Part shown: positions 15,742 through 25,985 of the stretch, in pieces
Numbering within the stretch: position 1 is the first letter of the stretch
Layout: each line of letters begins with the position of its first letter
NCBI GenBank assembly: GCA_013177825.1
Contig: JABLXX010000001.1
Span: 396,936-460,935 of the forward strand
Source of the DNA: Syntrophaceae bacterium
GTDB taxonomy: Bacteria; Desulfobacterota; Syntrophia; Syntrophales; PHBD01
Reading direction: 5' to 3'
Length of the DNA stretch: 64,000 nucleotides
Position numbers and translations under genes: made by a program
Notes under the pieces: generated by a model
Databases searched by the model: none
What the model saw: only the letters and a program-made list of their open reading frames with translations
Told to the model about the DNA's origin: nothing

Positions 15742-17856
15742 GTGTCACAACTCGAACATATTGAAGCGATTGAAAAAAGGCTCTGGACCGCAGCGGATAC
15801 CCTGCGGGCTAATTCCAATTACGCCAGCAACGAATACTTCCTGCCTGTCATGGGGCTCGTCTTTCTGCGCCACGCCTACAGCCGCTATCTGGCCGTGAAA
15901 GACACCATCGAAGCGAACCTTCCCACACGCGGCGGCAAGACAAGGCCGGTCACCAAAGCAGACTTCTCGCAAAAGAGCGCCATCTTTCTCCAACCCAAGG
16001 CCCAGTTCGATCATCTGGTCGCGCTGACCGACAGCGACGACCGGGCCACGGCCATCATCGATGCAATGAAGTCCATCGAGGAGGACTATCAAAACCTAAA
16101 GGACATACTACCGAAGGGTGAATATAAGGAGCTCGACAACGCTGTCCTCGGCCAGCTCTTGCGCACCCTCAATCCGGAAGAACTCAAACAGGTCTCGGGC
16201 GACGTGTTCGGCCGCATCTATGAATACTTTCTCACCCAGTTCGCCGACCAGAAGGCTCATGACGGCGGCGAGTTCTTCACCCCCGTCTCGCTGGTATCGC
16301 TCATCGCCAACGTACTTGCGCCGGAGGGTGGCATCGTGCTGGATCCGGCCTGCGGCTCGGGCGGCATGTTCGTCCAGAGCGCCCGCTTCGTCGAGCGCCG
16401 CCACGAAAACCCGGTGGACAGGCTCACCTTCTTCGGCCTGGAGAAGAACGCCACCACCATCCGCCTGGCCAAGATGAACCTCGCGGTCCACGGCCTGGAA
16501 GGCAACATCCAGAAGGCCATCACCTACTACGAAGACCCCCACGAGTTGCTGGGCAAGGCCGATTTCGTCATGGCCAATCCGCCCTTCAACGTGGACGAGA
16601 TCGACGCCGACAAAGTCAAGAGCGACCCGCGCCTGCCCTTCGGCCTGCCCGGCGTCAACAAGAAGGGCAAGGTCCAAAACGGCAACTATATCTGGATAAG
16701 CTACTTCTACAGCTACCTCAACGACCATGGCCGGGCGGGATTTGTCATGTCCAGCCAGGCCTCCAGCGCCGGGCGGGATGAAGCCAAGGTCCGCCAGCAA
16801 CTGGTCGAGACCGGCGACTTGGATATCATGATCGCCATCCGTTCCAACTTCTTCTACACCCGCACTGTTCCCTGCGAGCTCTGGTTCCTCAACCGCGCCA
16901 AGCCCGAAACGCACCGCGACAAGGTGCTGATGATGGACGCCCGCAACATCTACCGCAAGGTCACCCGCAAGATCTACGACTTCAGCCCGGAGCAGGAGCA
17001 GAATATCCTGGCCATCGTCTGGCTCTATCGGGGCCAGACCGAGCGCTATCTCGACCTCGTGGCGCGCTATTGCTGGCGCATGCTGATCGAGGGCGCAGCT
17101 TGCTTCACCGCCCAAGATGATGACGGCGGTTCAATCGAACTACTGCCGGATTTTATTGCATCGCTGGCAAAACTGCGCAGTGCCATCGAGCCGTTCCTCA
17201 AGAACCTGGACAAGGACGCGCCCCATGTCGAGGCGCTCAAGGAACTGGACGACGCCATCCCGATGTTCAAGGCGGACATGGAGGTGTTTCGGAAGGCCCT
17301 TACCGAACAGCAGGCGGCATGGGCGAAGCAAAAGACGACCAATGGTGAATTAAAGAAAGCCGTGGATCGTCTGGCGCCGCTCGCCGAAAGCAGTCGCGAT
17401 CTGGTCAAGCAAACGGACATGATCTACAAGCTTGCCTGCCGCCTGATTGATACTTGCGAGAACGAATGCGCCGCCAAGGGCAGCGAAGACTGGGCCAATC
17501 GTGAGATCAACCGCGCCCGCAAGGCCGCCGATGAGGCCCGCGCCCTGGCGGTGGAACAACTCAAGCAGGTCCGCTACTTCTGGCGTCAGGCCCACTGGCT
17601 CACCGAACGCTTCCCCGAGGCCGAGCTTCGCGATGTCGAAGGGCTGGTCAAATTGGTGGATCGGGCCGAGATCGAGGCCAAAGACTGGAGTCTCACCCCG
17701 GGCCGCTATGTCGGCGTCGCTCCTGAAGAAGAGGACGAGAATTTCGACTTTGAGGAGACATTGCGCGATATCCATGTTGAACTGGAGGATCTGAACGCCG
17801 AGGCGGTACAACTGGCTGCGACGATTAAGAAGAATTTCGAGGAGCTGGGGGTATGA
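15742..17856 (+). CDS. hsdM: Type I restriction-modification DNA methyltransferase subunit
   Basis: 704 residues. N-terminal HsdM_N helical domain (about 8-140), then the N6-adenine methyltransferase domain with motif I VLDPACGSGGMFVQ and motif IV NPPF (MANPPFNVDE). A long C-terminal part (about 430-704) is rich in charged coiled-coil sequence, as in the longer HsdM class, and probably contacts HsdS. Starts at GTG 15742 after AAGGAAAG. Overlaps hsdS by 4 bp (ATGA), so the two are translationally coupled. Methylates the host target and forms the M2S core of the type I complex. Confidence 0.92.
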   Translation: MSQLEHIEAIEKRLWTAADTLRANSNYASNEYFLPVMGLVFLRHAYSRYLAVKDTIEANLPTRGGKTRPVTKADFSQKSAIFLQPKAQFDHLVALTDSDDRATAIIDAMKSIEEDYQNLKDILPKGEYKELDNAVLGQLLRTLNPEELKQVSGDVFGRIYEYFLTQFADQKAHDGGEFFTPVSLVSLIANVLAPEGGIVLDPACGSGGMFVQSARFVERRHENPVDRLTFFGLEKNATTIRLAKMNLAVHGLEGNIQKAITYYEDPHELLGKADFVMANPPFNVDEIDADKVKSDPRLPFGLPGVNKKGKVQNGNYIWISYFYSYLNDHGRAGFVMSSQASSAGRDEAKVRQQLVETGDLDIMIAIRSNFFYTRTVPCELWFLNRAKPETHRDKVLMMDARNIYRKVTRKIYDFSPEQEQNILAIVWLYRGQTERYLDLVARYCWRMLIEGAACFTAQDDDGGSIELLPDFIASLAKLRSAIEPFLKNLDKDAPHVEALKELDDAIPMFKADMEVFRKALTEQQAAWAKQKTTNGELKKAVDRLAPLAESSRDLVKQTDMIYKLACRLIDTCENECAAKGSEDWANREINRARKAADEARALAVEQLKQVRYFWRQAHWLTERFPEAELRDVEGLVKLVDRAEIEAKDWSLTPGRYVGVAPEEEDENFDFEETLRDIHVELEDLNAEAVQLAATIKKNFEELGV

Positions 17857-19061
17857 AAGGCGCCTCAAAAAAAACTTTAGACGACGTATGTGAATTCATT
17901 ATTGACTGCTTACATGCTACGGCACCTGTGCAAGACGAGGGCTATCCTCTCATACGTACGCCAAATATTGGACGCGGACGTCTCCAGCTTGACGGCGTCT
18001 ATCGTGTTTCGGAAGATACCTACACAAAGTGGACACGTCGTGCTACGCCGATGGCAAATGACCTGATCCTTGCCCGTGAAGCACCAGCAGGTAACGTGGC
18101 CATCGTCAAAAATGGGCAAACTGTCTGCTTGGGGCAAAGAACTGTTCACCTTAGGCCAGATCCTCAGATGGTTGATCCTGACTTCCTCTGCTACTTTCTG
18201 CTTGCGCCGCCACAACAGGGACTTCTTCTCGCTGGCGAGACAGGAGCGACTGCCAAGCACGTCAACATGAAGGATATTCGCCAGTTATCATTGAGACATA
18301 TGCCTAGATTGGAAGAGCAGCGGCGCTCTGGGCGAATATTGGCCGCCTATGATGACCTGATCGAGAACAACCGACGGAGGATTCAATTGCTGGAGCAGGC
18401 AGCGCGGCTGCTCTACAAGGAATGGTTCGTCCACCTCCGCTTCCCCGGCCATGAACACACCAAAATCACTGACGGTGTGCCGGAGGGGTGGGAGAAGATC
18501 ACTATTGGAGAATCGGCCTCTTTTTTAAGTCGAGGTATAACTCCAAAATATGACGACAATGCACCAGGGCTTGTTATCAACCAGAAGTGTATAAGGAATC
18601 GAATGGTAAGCCTTGATCTAGCCCGTCGACATTCTAATCAAGTGCCTTCAACAAAGATTGTTCAATTCGGAGATATGTTGATCAATTCTACAGGTGCGGG
18701 AACACTTGGTCGGGTTGCTCAGTTCTTGTATGAAGCTGATGGATACACAGTTGACTCACATATCACGATTGTCCGTCCCCGAGAGGACATCCCAGTCCAC
18801 TACTTCGGTTTGTGCTTAGCGAGTTTAGAATCTTACATTGCGACATTAGGCCGTGGTGCGACTAACCAGACAGAACTTTCAAAAGACGATATTGCCGCGC
18901 TTGAGATAATCCGCCCATCATCCGGCCATGCACAAATGTTCGAAAAAAAAGTGGCACTATTTTTTCGTCAAATTTATATTTTATTGGGACAGGTTAAAAA
19001 GCTAAGCCAAGCCCGCGATCTACTTCTCCCGCGCCTCATGAACGGCGACTATGCGGTATGA
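17853..19061 (+). CDS. hsdS: Type I restriction-modification specificity subunit
   Basis: 402 residues with the expected two target-recognition domains, each followed by a conserved helix: TRD1 about 1-165 then ILAAYDDLIENNRRRIQLLEQAARLLYKEWF; TRD2 about 205-370 then the helix ending LSQARDLLLPRLMNG. Each TRD reads one half of a bipartite DNA target. The second half is clearly AT-richer than hsdM, consistent with TRD exchange. It is followed after 28 bp by the AAA-ATPase gene, not by hsdR. Confidence 0.9.
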   Translation: MKGASKKTLDDVCEFIIDCLHATAPVQDEGYPLIRTPNIGRGRLQLDGVYRVSEDTYTKWTRRATPMANDLILAREAPAGNVAIVKNGQTVCLGQRTVHLRPDPQMVDPDFLCYFLLAPPQQGLLLAGETGATAKHVNMKDIRQLSLRHMPRLEEQRRSGRILAAYDDLIENNRRRIQLLEQAARLLYKEWFVHLRFPGHEHTKITDGVPEGWEKITIGESASFLSRGITPKYDDNAPGLVINQKCIRNRMVSLDLARRHSNQVPSTKIVQFGDMLINSTGAGTLGRVAQFLYEADGYTVDSHITIVRPREDIPVHYFGLCLASLESYIATLGRGATNQTELSKDDIAALEIIRPSSGHAQMFEKKVALFFRQIYILLGQVKKLSQARDLLLPRLMNGDYAV

Positions 19062-19089
19062 TACCTAAAATATTTGAAAGGAGGCAATC

Positions 19090-20058
19090 ATGGCGACTGC
19101 TGAACAGATAAAATCCCTGATTCGCTCCTATCTCGGAGATGACCCCGAGCGTTTCTACTCGATCGCTTTGCAGATGGCTGCTCACGAGGCCAAACAGGGC
19201 CATATAGCCTTGGCTCATGATATACGCGACATCGTGGACAAGGCCAGGAAGGCCAAAGGGGCAGTAATCCTGCAGTTTCCAAAGGACATGTTGGGTCTGG
19301 TGCTCTCCGAGAGGCCAGATATTGCCAAGTCTGCCCTAGTGATTCCCACAGCCCTCGAAGAACGCATTGCACGGATCATTAACGAATATAGGCAACAGAA
19401 CAAACTCAAGGCCTATGGTTTGACACATCGCCGGAAAGTGCTGCTGATCGGCCCGCCTGGCACGGGCAAAACCATGACTGCTAGGGTGTTGGCGCATGAA
19501 CTGCACTTGCCGTTGTACACAATCCAGGTAGACCGTCTAGTCACCAAGTTCATGGGAGAAACTGGCGCCAAGCTGCGCCAGATATTTGACCTCATTAAGA
19601 GTGAAGAAGGTGTGTATCTTTTTGATGAATTTGATGCCATTGGTGGAGAGCGATCCTTTGAAAACGACGTGGGCGAGATGCGCCGCGTCCTGAATTCCTT
19701 TTTACAATTTATCGAACAGGATTCGTCCGACAGTCTAGTAGTAGCCGCAACCAACAGCCCAAGACTTCTGGACCGAGCACTTTTCAGGCGATTTGATGAC
19801 GTACTGTACTACGAACAGCCGACCGATAAAGAACGTAAGCGTTTGATAGAAAATATTTTAGGAACCTATTTGGCCTCTCGCTTTACTTGGAAGCAGGTGA
19901 TTGATGACAGCAGCAATCTGAGCCATGCTGAGATCGACCAAGCATGCCGCGATGCCATTAAGAATGCCATTTTGATGGAACGAAAAAAGGTGAATGCGTC
20001 CGAATTGCTCGACAGACTAAATGAGCGCAGGGACGCACGCAAAGGGCTGCGGGAGTAA
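19090..20058 (+). CDS. ietA: AAA+ ATPase, IetA-like
   Basis: 322 residues. The ATPase core shows Walker A GPPGTGKT (K127), Walker B YLFDEFDAIGG (D179, E180), a sensor Asn in VVAATNSPRLLDRALFRRFDD with arginine-finger candidates, and a small C-terminal lid. An N-terminal helical region of about 85 residues precedes it. It has its own strong ribosome site (GAAAGGAGG). Paired with the subtilase gene 6 bp downstream, it matches the ATPase-plus-subtilisin defence pair reported as IetAS. The ATPase presumably unfolds or recruits a target, or gates the protease; this is inferred. Confidence 0.8.
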   Translation: MATAEQIKSLIRSYLGDDPERFYSIALQMAAHEAKQGHIALAHDIRDIVDKARKAKGAVILQFPKDMLGLVLSERPDIAKSALVIPTALEERIARIINEYRQQNKLKAYGLTHRRKVLLIGPPGTGKTMTARVLAHELHLPLYTIQVDRLVTKFMGETGAKLRQIFDLIKSEEGVYLFDEFDAIGGERSFENDVGEMRRVLNSFLQFIEQDSSDSLVVAATNSPRLLDRALFRRFDDVLYYEQPTDKERKRLIENILGTYLASRFTWKQVIDDSSNLSHAEIDQACRDAIKNAILMERKKVNASELLDRLNERRDARKGLRE

Positions 20059-20064
20059 TATTTA

Positions 20065-22584
20065 ATGGCGGGGAATCGGCTTTCACACATTGTTCTTCGG
20101 GATAGGCCTGAAAACACTGACTTTATCAGCGCCCGATCCAGTGGTGGGGGAAGGAGCATCCCGTCGCGTCAGCGCGACTCACATAGCGCCTATTTAAAAA
20201 GTAGATTGGAACAGGCGTGGCGATCAGTTGAAGACGAACGCGCGGTTGCTCACATCGAACGTGATGGCGTGTACATTGAATTCAAAAGCGATCCTGGTGC
20301 TGATCTGGTGACCAAAAGCCTCGAGGATATGAAGTCCAAGAAGGTACGTTTGCTTAATATCAGGACCGAGAAGGAGACAATTACTGACGATAAAACAAAT
20401 CAACCGAAAGAAGTGGTCACTACTTACGCGACGGTTTTTATTGCCAATGAAAAGAAAGAGCACTTCTTAAAAAAGATAGAGGAATATGCTGAACAGGACA
20501 CTCCGAAGGGCCATTGGAAGAACGCCGATCTAATTAACAGTATTGCGGATATTAGAAAAGCACTGGCGATTGATTCATTCTGGCAGGACGATAAATCATT
20601 GATCCCTGGTGACACGCCCAACTGGTGCGAGATTTGGTTGAGTAACGATACGGAGGAAGTCATATCCCGTTTCAATAATCTTTTAAACCGGTTGGAGATC
20701 CCATCAAAGAATGGCATTATCCGGTTTCCAGAACGGGCTGTTAAGGTTGTGTTGACTAATCGAGCGCAGTTGGAGCAGCTTTCGGCGTTGTCCGATGACA
20801 TCGCTGAATATCGTCTGGGCAAAAGTACAGCCGAATTCTGGACTGGGTTGCGAAACAAGGACCAGGCCGAATGGGTACAAAATCTGCTGAAAAGAACAAG
20901 ATATGAGCAGTCACCGGGTGTTTCCGTGTGTCTCCTTGATACCGGTGTGAACCATGGTCATCCACTCATTTCGCCGGTATTAAGCGATGGCGACTGCCAG
21001 GCTGTAGATTCGGCTTGGGGATCCCACGATCACGATAAACACGGTACCCTTATGGCAGGGGTTGCCGCCTACGGCGATTTGGTCAAAGCCCTGTCGGGCA
21101 GTGGACCTATCTATCTCAGGCACTGCCTTGAATCGGTCAAGATCCTTCCTCCGGTCGGTTCGAATCCAACCGAATTATGGGGATACGTCACATCGCAAGG
21201 TGTCAGCCTGTCTGAAATCGAGGCGCCTGATCGAAAGCGTGTCCATTGTATGGCTGTGGCTGCCGATGACACCCGTGACCGAGGTCGTCCAAGTTCCTGG
21301 TCCGGGCAACTGGATCAGATCATAGCTGGTACAGATGATGATATAAGAAGACTAATGATCGTGAGCGCTGGCAATACAGACCCGTCCGGCTGGGCACAAT
21401 ATCCAGCTGCCCAACTAACCGACTCAATTCACGATCCGGGCCAATCGTGGAATGCATTGACGGTTGGCGCCTACACGAAGATGGATACGATTCTGGACCC
21501 ATCGCTTCAAGGCTATAGCCCAGTCGCTCCCCAAAGTGGGCTTTCTCCCTTTTCAACAACATCTTTCTGCTGGGAAGACAATAAGTGGCCGATCAAACCG
21601 GAAATCGTTTTGGAAGGTGGTAATGCGGCGCGCGATACGAGCGGCTTCACAACAGAGTGCGATGATCTATCACTGCTCTCCACATATTACAATCCTCTGA
21701 CAAGCCATTTTCATCCATTTAATATGACAAGCGCTGCCACTGCTCAGGCCGCCTGGATGGCTGCTCAGATTCAGATACAGTACCCGGATCTCTGGCCGGA
21801 AACGATTCGTGCCCTTGTCGTGCACTCAGCCAATTGGCCGGACGGCCTTTGGAATCAGTTTTCTGGTGATGGATCCAAGACCGCTATAAAGAAACTGCTT
21901 AGCACTTGCGGCTATGGTGTACCGAACCTGGAGCGAGCACTGTTCAGTGCTTCGAATTTTCTGACCTTGATTGCACAGGCTGAGCTTAATCCGTTTGACA
22001 AGAAAAGAGATGATACAGGTAATGCGAAATCTGGTTACCGAACCAAGGACATGCACCTATATGAGTTGCCTTGGCCCAAGGAAGTGTTGCGCAGCATGCC
22101 AGATCATATAGAAGTGGAGATGAGGGTCACGCTCTCTTATTTTATTGAGCCTGGTCCGGGCGAAATCGGCTGGCAGGACCGTTATCGCTATGCATCCCAC
22201 GCATTGCGTTTTGATTTGAAATCTCCCACTGAAACCAAAGAACAGTTTGTCAAGCGCATCAATAAAGCAGCCAGGGAAGAAGAAGAGGGACATCCTGGTA
22301 CACAGAGCGCTTCTGACCACTGGAAAATTGGCCAAGCGCGAAACAGGGGTTCCATTCATTCAGATATTTGGCAAGGGACAGCATCCGAATTGGCGGAATC
22401 CAATATTATCGCCATTGCCCCTCGCATTGGCTGGTGGCGCGAGCGCGCTCATCTGGGGCGATGGAACCGCAGGGCAAGGTATTCCCTGGTGGTTTCAATC
22501 ATGACACCGGAAGAACGCATCGATGTGTACACACCCGTTGCCAATCAAGTCGGAATCAGCGTGCCGATTGAAGTCACCACGTGA
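20065..22584 (+). CDS. ietS: Subtilisin-like S8 serine protease, IetS-like
   Basis: 839 residues, no signal peptide, so intracellular. A roughly 280-residue N-terminal region of unknown fold precedes the S8 domain. The catalytic triad is complete: D292 (CLLDTGVNHGHP), H326 (DKHGTLMAG) and S556 (MTSAATAQAAW). A C-terminal domain of about 180 residues follows (beta-rich, about 660-839). It lies directly behind the AAA-ATPase gene and its stop is 13 bp from the hsdR start, so it is inserted inside the type I operon. Cleavage targets are unknown; such pairs restrict phage in experimental work on IetAS. Confidence 0.82.
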   Translation: MAGNRLSHIVLRDRPENTDFISARSSGGGRSIPSRQRDSHSAYLKSRLEQAWRSVEDERAVAHIERDGVYIEFKSDPGADLVTKSLEDMKSKKVRLLNIRTEKETITDDKTNQPKEVVTTYATVFIANEKKEHFLKKIEEYAEQDTPKGHWKNADLINSIADIRKALAIDSFWQDDKSLIPGDTPNWCEIWLSNDTEEVISRFNNLLNRLEIPSKNGIIRFPERAVKVVLTNRAQLEQLSALSDDIAEYRLGKSTAEFWTGLRNKDQAEWVQNLLKRTRYEQSPGVSVCLLDTGVNHGHPLISPVLSDGDCQAVDSAWGSHDHDKHGTLMAGVAAYGDLVKALSGSGPIYLRHCLESVKILPPVGSNPTELWGYVTSQGVSLSEIEAPDRKRVHCMAVAADDTRDRGRPSSWSGQLDQIIAGTDDDIRRLMIVSAGNTDPSGWAQYPAAQLTDSIHDPGQSWNALTVGAYTKMDTILDPSLQGYSPVAPQSGLSPFSTTSFCWEDNKWPIKPEIVLEGGNAARDTSGFTTECDDLSLLSTYYNPLTSHFHPFNMTSAATAQAAWMAAQIQIQYPDLWPETIRALVVHSANWPDGLWNQFSGDGSKTAIKKLLSTCGYGVPNLERALFSASNFLTLIAQAELNPFDKKRDDTGNAKSGYRTKDMHLYELPWPKEVLRSMPDHIEVEMRVTLSYFIEPGPGEIGWQDRYRYASHALRFDLKSPTETKEQFVKRINKAAREEEEGHPGTQSASDHWKIGQARNRGSIHSDIWQGTASELAESNIIAIAPRIGWWRERAHLGRWNRRARYSLVVSIMTPEERIDVYTPVANQVGISVPIEVTT

Positions 22585-22597
22585 ATGGGCGAAGATA

Positions 22598-25500
22598 TTG
22601 AGCAACTTTACAGAAGATACCCTTGTTCAACAAACCACGGCAGAATACCTGGAGCAGAAGCTCGGTTGGCAGTCCGTCTATGCATACAACAACGAGGACT
22701 TCGGGCCTGATAGCCTTCTAGGGCGGGCATCGGACCGTGAGGTGGTGCTCACGCGGTCGTTACGCAAGAAGCTGACGGAACTCAACCCCGGCATGCCCGA
22801 CGAGGCTTATGACGATGCCGTGCGGCAGATCGTGGCGATGACGGCGATGCAATCGCTCATTGCCACAAACCGCGATAAATACAACCTCATCCGCGACGGC
22901 GTGCAGGTAGCCTTCCGGAACGGCAAGGGCGAACTGGTGAAAGAACGCCTGCGAGTGTTGGATTTCAAATATCCGCTCAACAACGACTTTCTATGCGTTC
23001 GGGAACTGTGGGTGCGGGGCGATCTTTACCGCCGTCGGGCCGACATCGTGGGGTTTGTTAATGGGCTTCCACTCTTGTTCATGGAGCTCAAGACGGTTGG
23101 CAAGGATGTCCGTGTCGCCTATGAGAAGAATTTCAAGGATTACAAGGATACCGTGCCGCACCTTTTCCACCACAACGCGATTGTGGCACTGGCTAACGGT
23201 GTGGAAGCAAAAATCGGCTCGGTGACCAGCCGGTTTGAGCACTTCCATGAATGGAAGCGCCTGGCTGAGGATGAACCGGGCGTGGTGGACATGGAAACGC
23301 TGCTCAAGGGTGTTTGCAGCAAAGCAAATCTCATTGATATCGTAGAGAATTTTATCCTCTTTGACGACTCGACAGGTGAAACCAAGAAGATCCTGGCCCG
23401 CAATCACCAGTTCCTCGGCGTGAACCGGGCCATCGAAGCGGTGCGCGACAGGACAAATCGCAACGGAAAACTGGGCGTTTTCTGGCACACCCAAGGGGCG
23501 GGCAAGAGCTACTCGATGGTTCTGTTTACTCGAAAGGTACACCGCAAACTGGGTGGCAATTTCACCTTCCTGGTGCTGACCGATCGTGATGATCTGGACA
23601 CACAGATTTACAAGACCTTTGCCGGCTGCGGAGTCGTGGATAACGACCGCGAGCCCTGCCGGGCATCCAGCGGGGAGCACTTAGCCCGTCTTCTTTCAGA
23701 GCACAAGACGCATATCTTTTCCCTGATCCAGAAGTTCAACCGGGACGTAGAACCAAACCAGCCTTATTCTCCGCGAGACGATATTATCGTCATTACAGAC
23801 GAGGCGCACCGCACCCAGTATGGGACGCTGGCCCTGAACATGCGCAACGCCCTGCCGAACGCCTCCTGCATTGGCTTCACCGGCACGCCGCTTTTCAGTG
23901 ACGACGAAATCACCAAGAGGGTCTTTGGCGATTACGTTTCGACCTATGACTTCCAGCGGGCGGTGGAGGACAAGGCCACCGTGCCGCTCTACTACGATGC
24001 CCGCGGCGACAAGCTTGGCGTCTCGGTGGGCGACCTCAACGAACGCATCGCCGCCAAACTGGAGGAACTGGAAACCGCCGACATCGACGTGGCTCAGCGG
24101 CTCGAAAAGGAGCTTAAGCGCGATTACCACGTCATCACCGCTGACAAACGGCTGGATCAGGTGGCCCGCGATTTCGTGGATAACTACTCCAAAGCCTGGG
24201 AAACCGGCAAGGCCATGCTGGTATGCATCGACAAGATTACCTGCGTGAAGATGTATAACCGCATTGCCCGATATTGGGAGGAACGGATCGCTGAACTCAC
24301 GGCTGAACTGGCAGCGATCAAAGACGAGCAGGAAGAGCAGTATCGCAAGCGGCAGATTGCCTGGATGCGCGAGACCAGAATGGCGGTGGTGGTCAGCGAA
24401 GAGCAGGGCGAGGTGGAGAAGTTCCGCAAGTGGGATCTGGACATTACACCGCATCGCCGCCTGCTCAAAGACGGAATGGAGCTGCCTGAGGCGATGCGTC
24501 AGAAGCCGCAGTTCCGGTCCATGCAGCGGATGGATGTGGATGAGGCCTTCAAGGAAGAAGAGCATCCGTTTCGCATTGCCATAGTCTGCGCCATGTGGTT
24601 GACGGGTTTCGACGTGCCGTCGCTTTCGACGCTGTATCTGGACAAACCGCTCAAGGCGCACACGCTGATGCAGGCCATCGCCCGCGCCAACCGTGTGAAC
24701 GAAGGCAAGAACAACGGCATGATTGTGGATTATTGCGGCATCCTCAAGAACCTGCGAAAGGCATTAGCCACCTTTGGCGGGACAGGCGACACAGGACGCC
24801 CAGGCGAAGGCGGAGAGAACGAACCGGCCAAACCGGATGATGAACTGCTGGCCGACCTGGCAGAGGCCATCGCATTTGTCAGAGCGTTTCTGACTGAGCG
24901 GAGCGCGTCACTGGACGACATCATTCTTAAGAAGGGCTTTGAACGCAACGCTGCCATTATCGCCGCAAAGGAAGCGGCCAATGAAAACGACGAGACACGG
25001 AAACGATTCGAAGTAATGTGCCGAGCAGTCTTCTCGAAATTCAGGGCCTGCCTCACGGTGGCGGGCGTCAACGACTACCGCCGGGATTACGAGGCGATCA
25101 ATGTCGTTTACAGAAGCCTGCAGGAGGACCGCGAAAAAGCGAATATAAGCGATATCATTCAACAACTCCATAAGGTGGTGGACGAGGCGATCGAGACCAA
25201 GGGGTATGTTGTTAGCGCAGAAGAACGCGCCCCCTATGACATCAGCAAGATCGATTTTGACAAGCTGCGAACGGAATTCGAACGGAGCCGGACCAAGCGC
25301 ACAACGGTTCAGAACCTCAAGACGGCCATCGAATCGCGACTCCAGCGGCTGCTTGAGCAGAACCCTTTGCGAACGGACTTTCAGCACCACTATGAACAGA
25401 TCGTGGCCGAGTATAACCGCGAGAAAGATAGGGTAACCATCGAGAAGACCTTTGAGGCACTTCTGGTGTTCATAGACGGTATGAGCGAGGAAGAGCGTCG

Positions 25501-25849
25501 TGCCGTTCGCGAAGGACTTGATGAGGAATCCCTTGCGGTCTTTGACCTTCTGAAAAAAACGGACCTCTCGGCGGACGAGATTAAGCGCATCAAGACGGTT
25601 GCGGTCGATTTGCTCAATACGCTCAAGGCCGAGAAACTGCGCGTCACTCGCTGGCAGGACAAAGAAGCCACCCGAGATGGCGTCCGACAGGCCATTTTGG
25701 ATTTCCTGTGGAACGAATCAACCGGCCTGCCAGTGGACAACTACACGGAAGACGATGTGAAAGACAGGGCCGACGACGTCTATCGTCATGTGTATCGTGT
25801 GTACCCAACGCTCCCGTCGCCATATTACCAGTCCTCAGCGGCAGCGTGA
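22598..25849 (+). CDS. hsdR: Type I restriction endonuclease motor subunit
   Basis: 1083 residues starting at TTG 22598, which gives the classic LSNFTEDTLVQQTTAEYLE opening; an open frame continues upstream but lies inside the protease gene. The N-terminal nuclease domain has D (RRADIVGF) and LLFMELK for the D...ExK site. The SF2 helicase motor shows HTQGAGKSYSMV (motif I), ITDEAHRTQ (DEAH box), GFTGTPL (motif III) and later QAIARANR (motif VI). A C-terminal helical region contacts HsdM. It is the last gene of the run, separated from hsdMS by the AAA/subtilase pair. Confidence 0.93.
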   Translation: MSNFTEDTLVQQTTAEYLEQKLGWQSVYAYNNEDFGPDSLLGRASDREVVLTRSLRKKLTELNPGMPDEAYDDAVRQIVAMTAMQSLIATNRDKYNLIRDGVQVAFRNGKGELVKERLRVLDFKYPLNNDFLCVRELWVRGDLYRRRADIVGFVNGLPLLFMELKTVGKDVRVAYEKNFKDYKDTVPHLFHHNAIVALANGVEAKIGSVTSRFEHFHEWKRLAEDEPGVVDMETLLKGVCSKANLIDIVENFILFDDSTGETKKILARNHQFLGVNRAIEAVRDRTNRNGKLGVFWHTQGAGKSYSMVLFTRKVHRKLGGNFTFLVLTDRDDLDTQIYKTFAGCGVVDNDREPCRASSGEHLARLLSEHKTHIFSLIQKFNRDVEPNQPYSPRDDIIVITDEAHRTQYGTLALNMRNALPNASCIGFTGTPLFSDDEITKRVFGDYVSTYDFQRAVEDKATVPLYYDARGDKLGVSVGDLNERIAAKLEELETADIDVAQRLEKELKRDYHVITADKRLDQVARDFVDNYSKAWETGKAMLVCIDKITCVKMYNRIARYWEERIAELTAELAAIKDEQEEQYRKRQIAWMRETRMAVVVSEEQGEVEKFRKWDLDITPHRRLLKDGMELPEAMRQKPQFRSMQRMDVDEAFKEEEHPFRIAIVCAMWLTGFDVPSLSTLYLDKPLKAHTLMQAIARANRVNEGKNNGMIVDYCGILKNLRKALATFGGTGDTGRPGEGGENEPAKPDDELLADLAEAIAFVRAFLTERSASLDDIILKKGFERNAAIIAAKEAANENDETRKRFEVMCRAVFSKFRACLTVAGVNDYRRDYEAINVVYRSLQEDREKANISDIIQQLHKVVDEAIETKGYVVSAEERAPYDISKIDFDKLRTEFERSRTKRTTVQNLKTAIESRLQRLLEQNPLRTDFQHHYEQIVAEYNREKDRVTIEKTFEALLVFIDGMSEEERRAVREGLDEESLAVFDLLKKTDLSADEIKRIKTVAVDLLNTLKAEKLRVTRWQDKEATRDGVRQAILDFLWNESTGLPVDNYTEDDVKDRADDVYRHVYRVYPTLPSPYYQSSAAA

Positions 25850-25985
25850 GGTGGGACGGTTAAAAGATGATCACCATCCCTTTGGAGGCTGCTTAAGCTG
25901 GCACCTGTAGACTGGCTGACAGTTAGGGAGGTCACTAACTTTTACAGATTTAGCTTATAAAAAGCTCGAATAAAACGGCAACATT

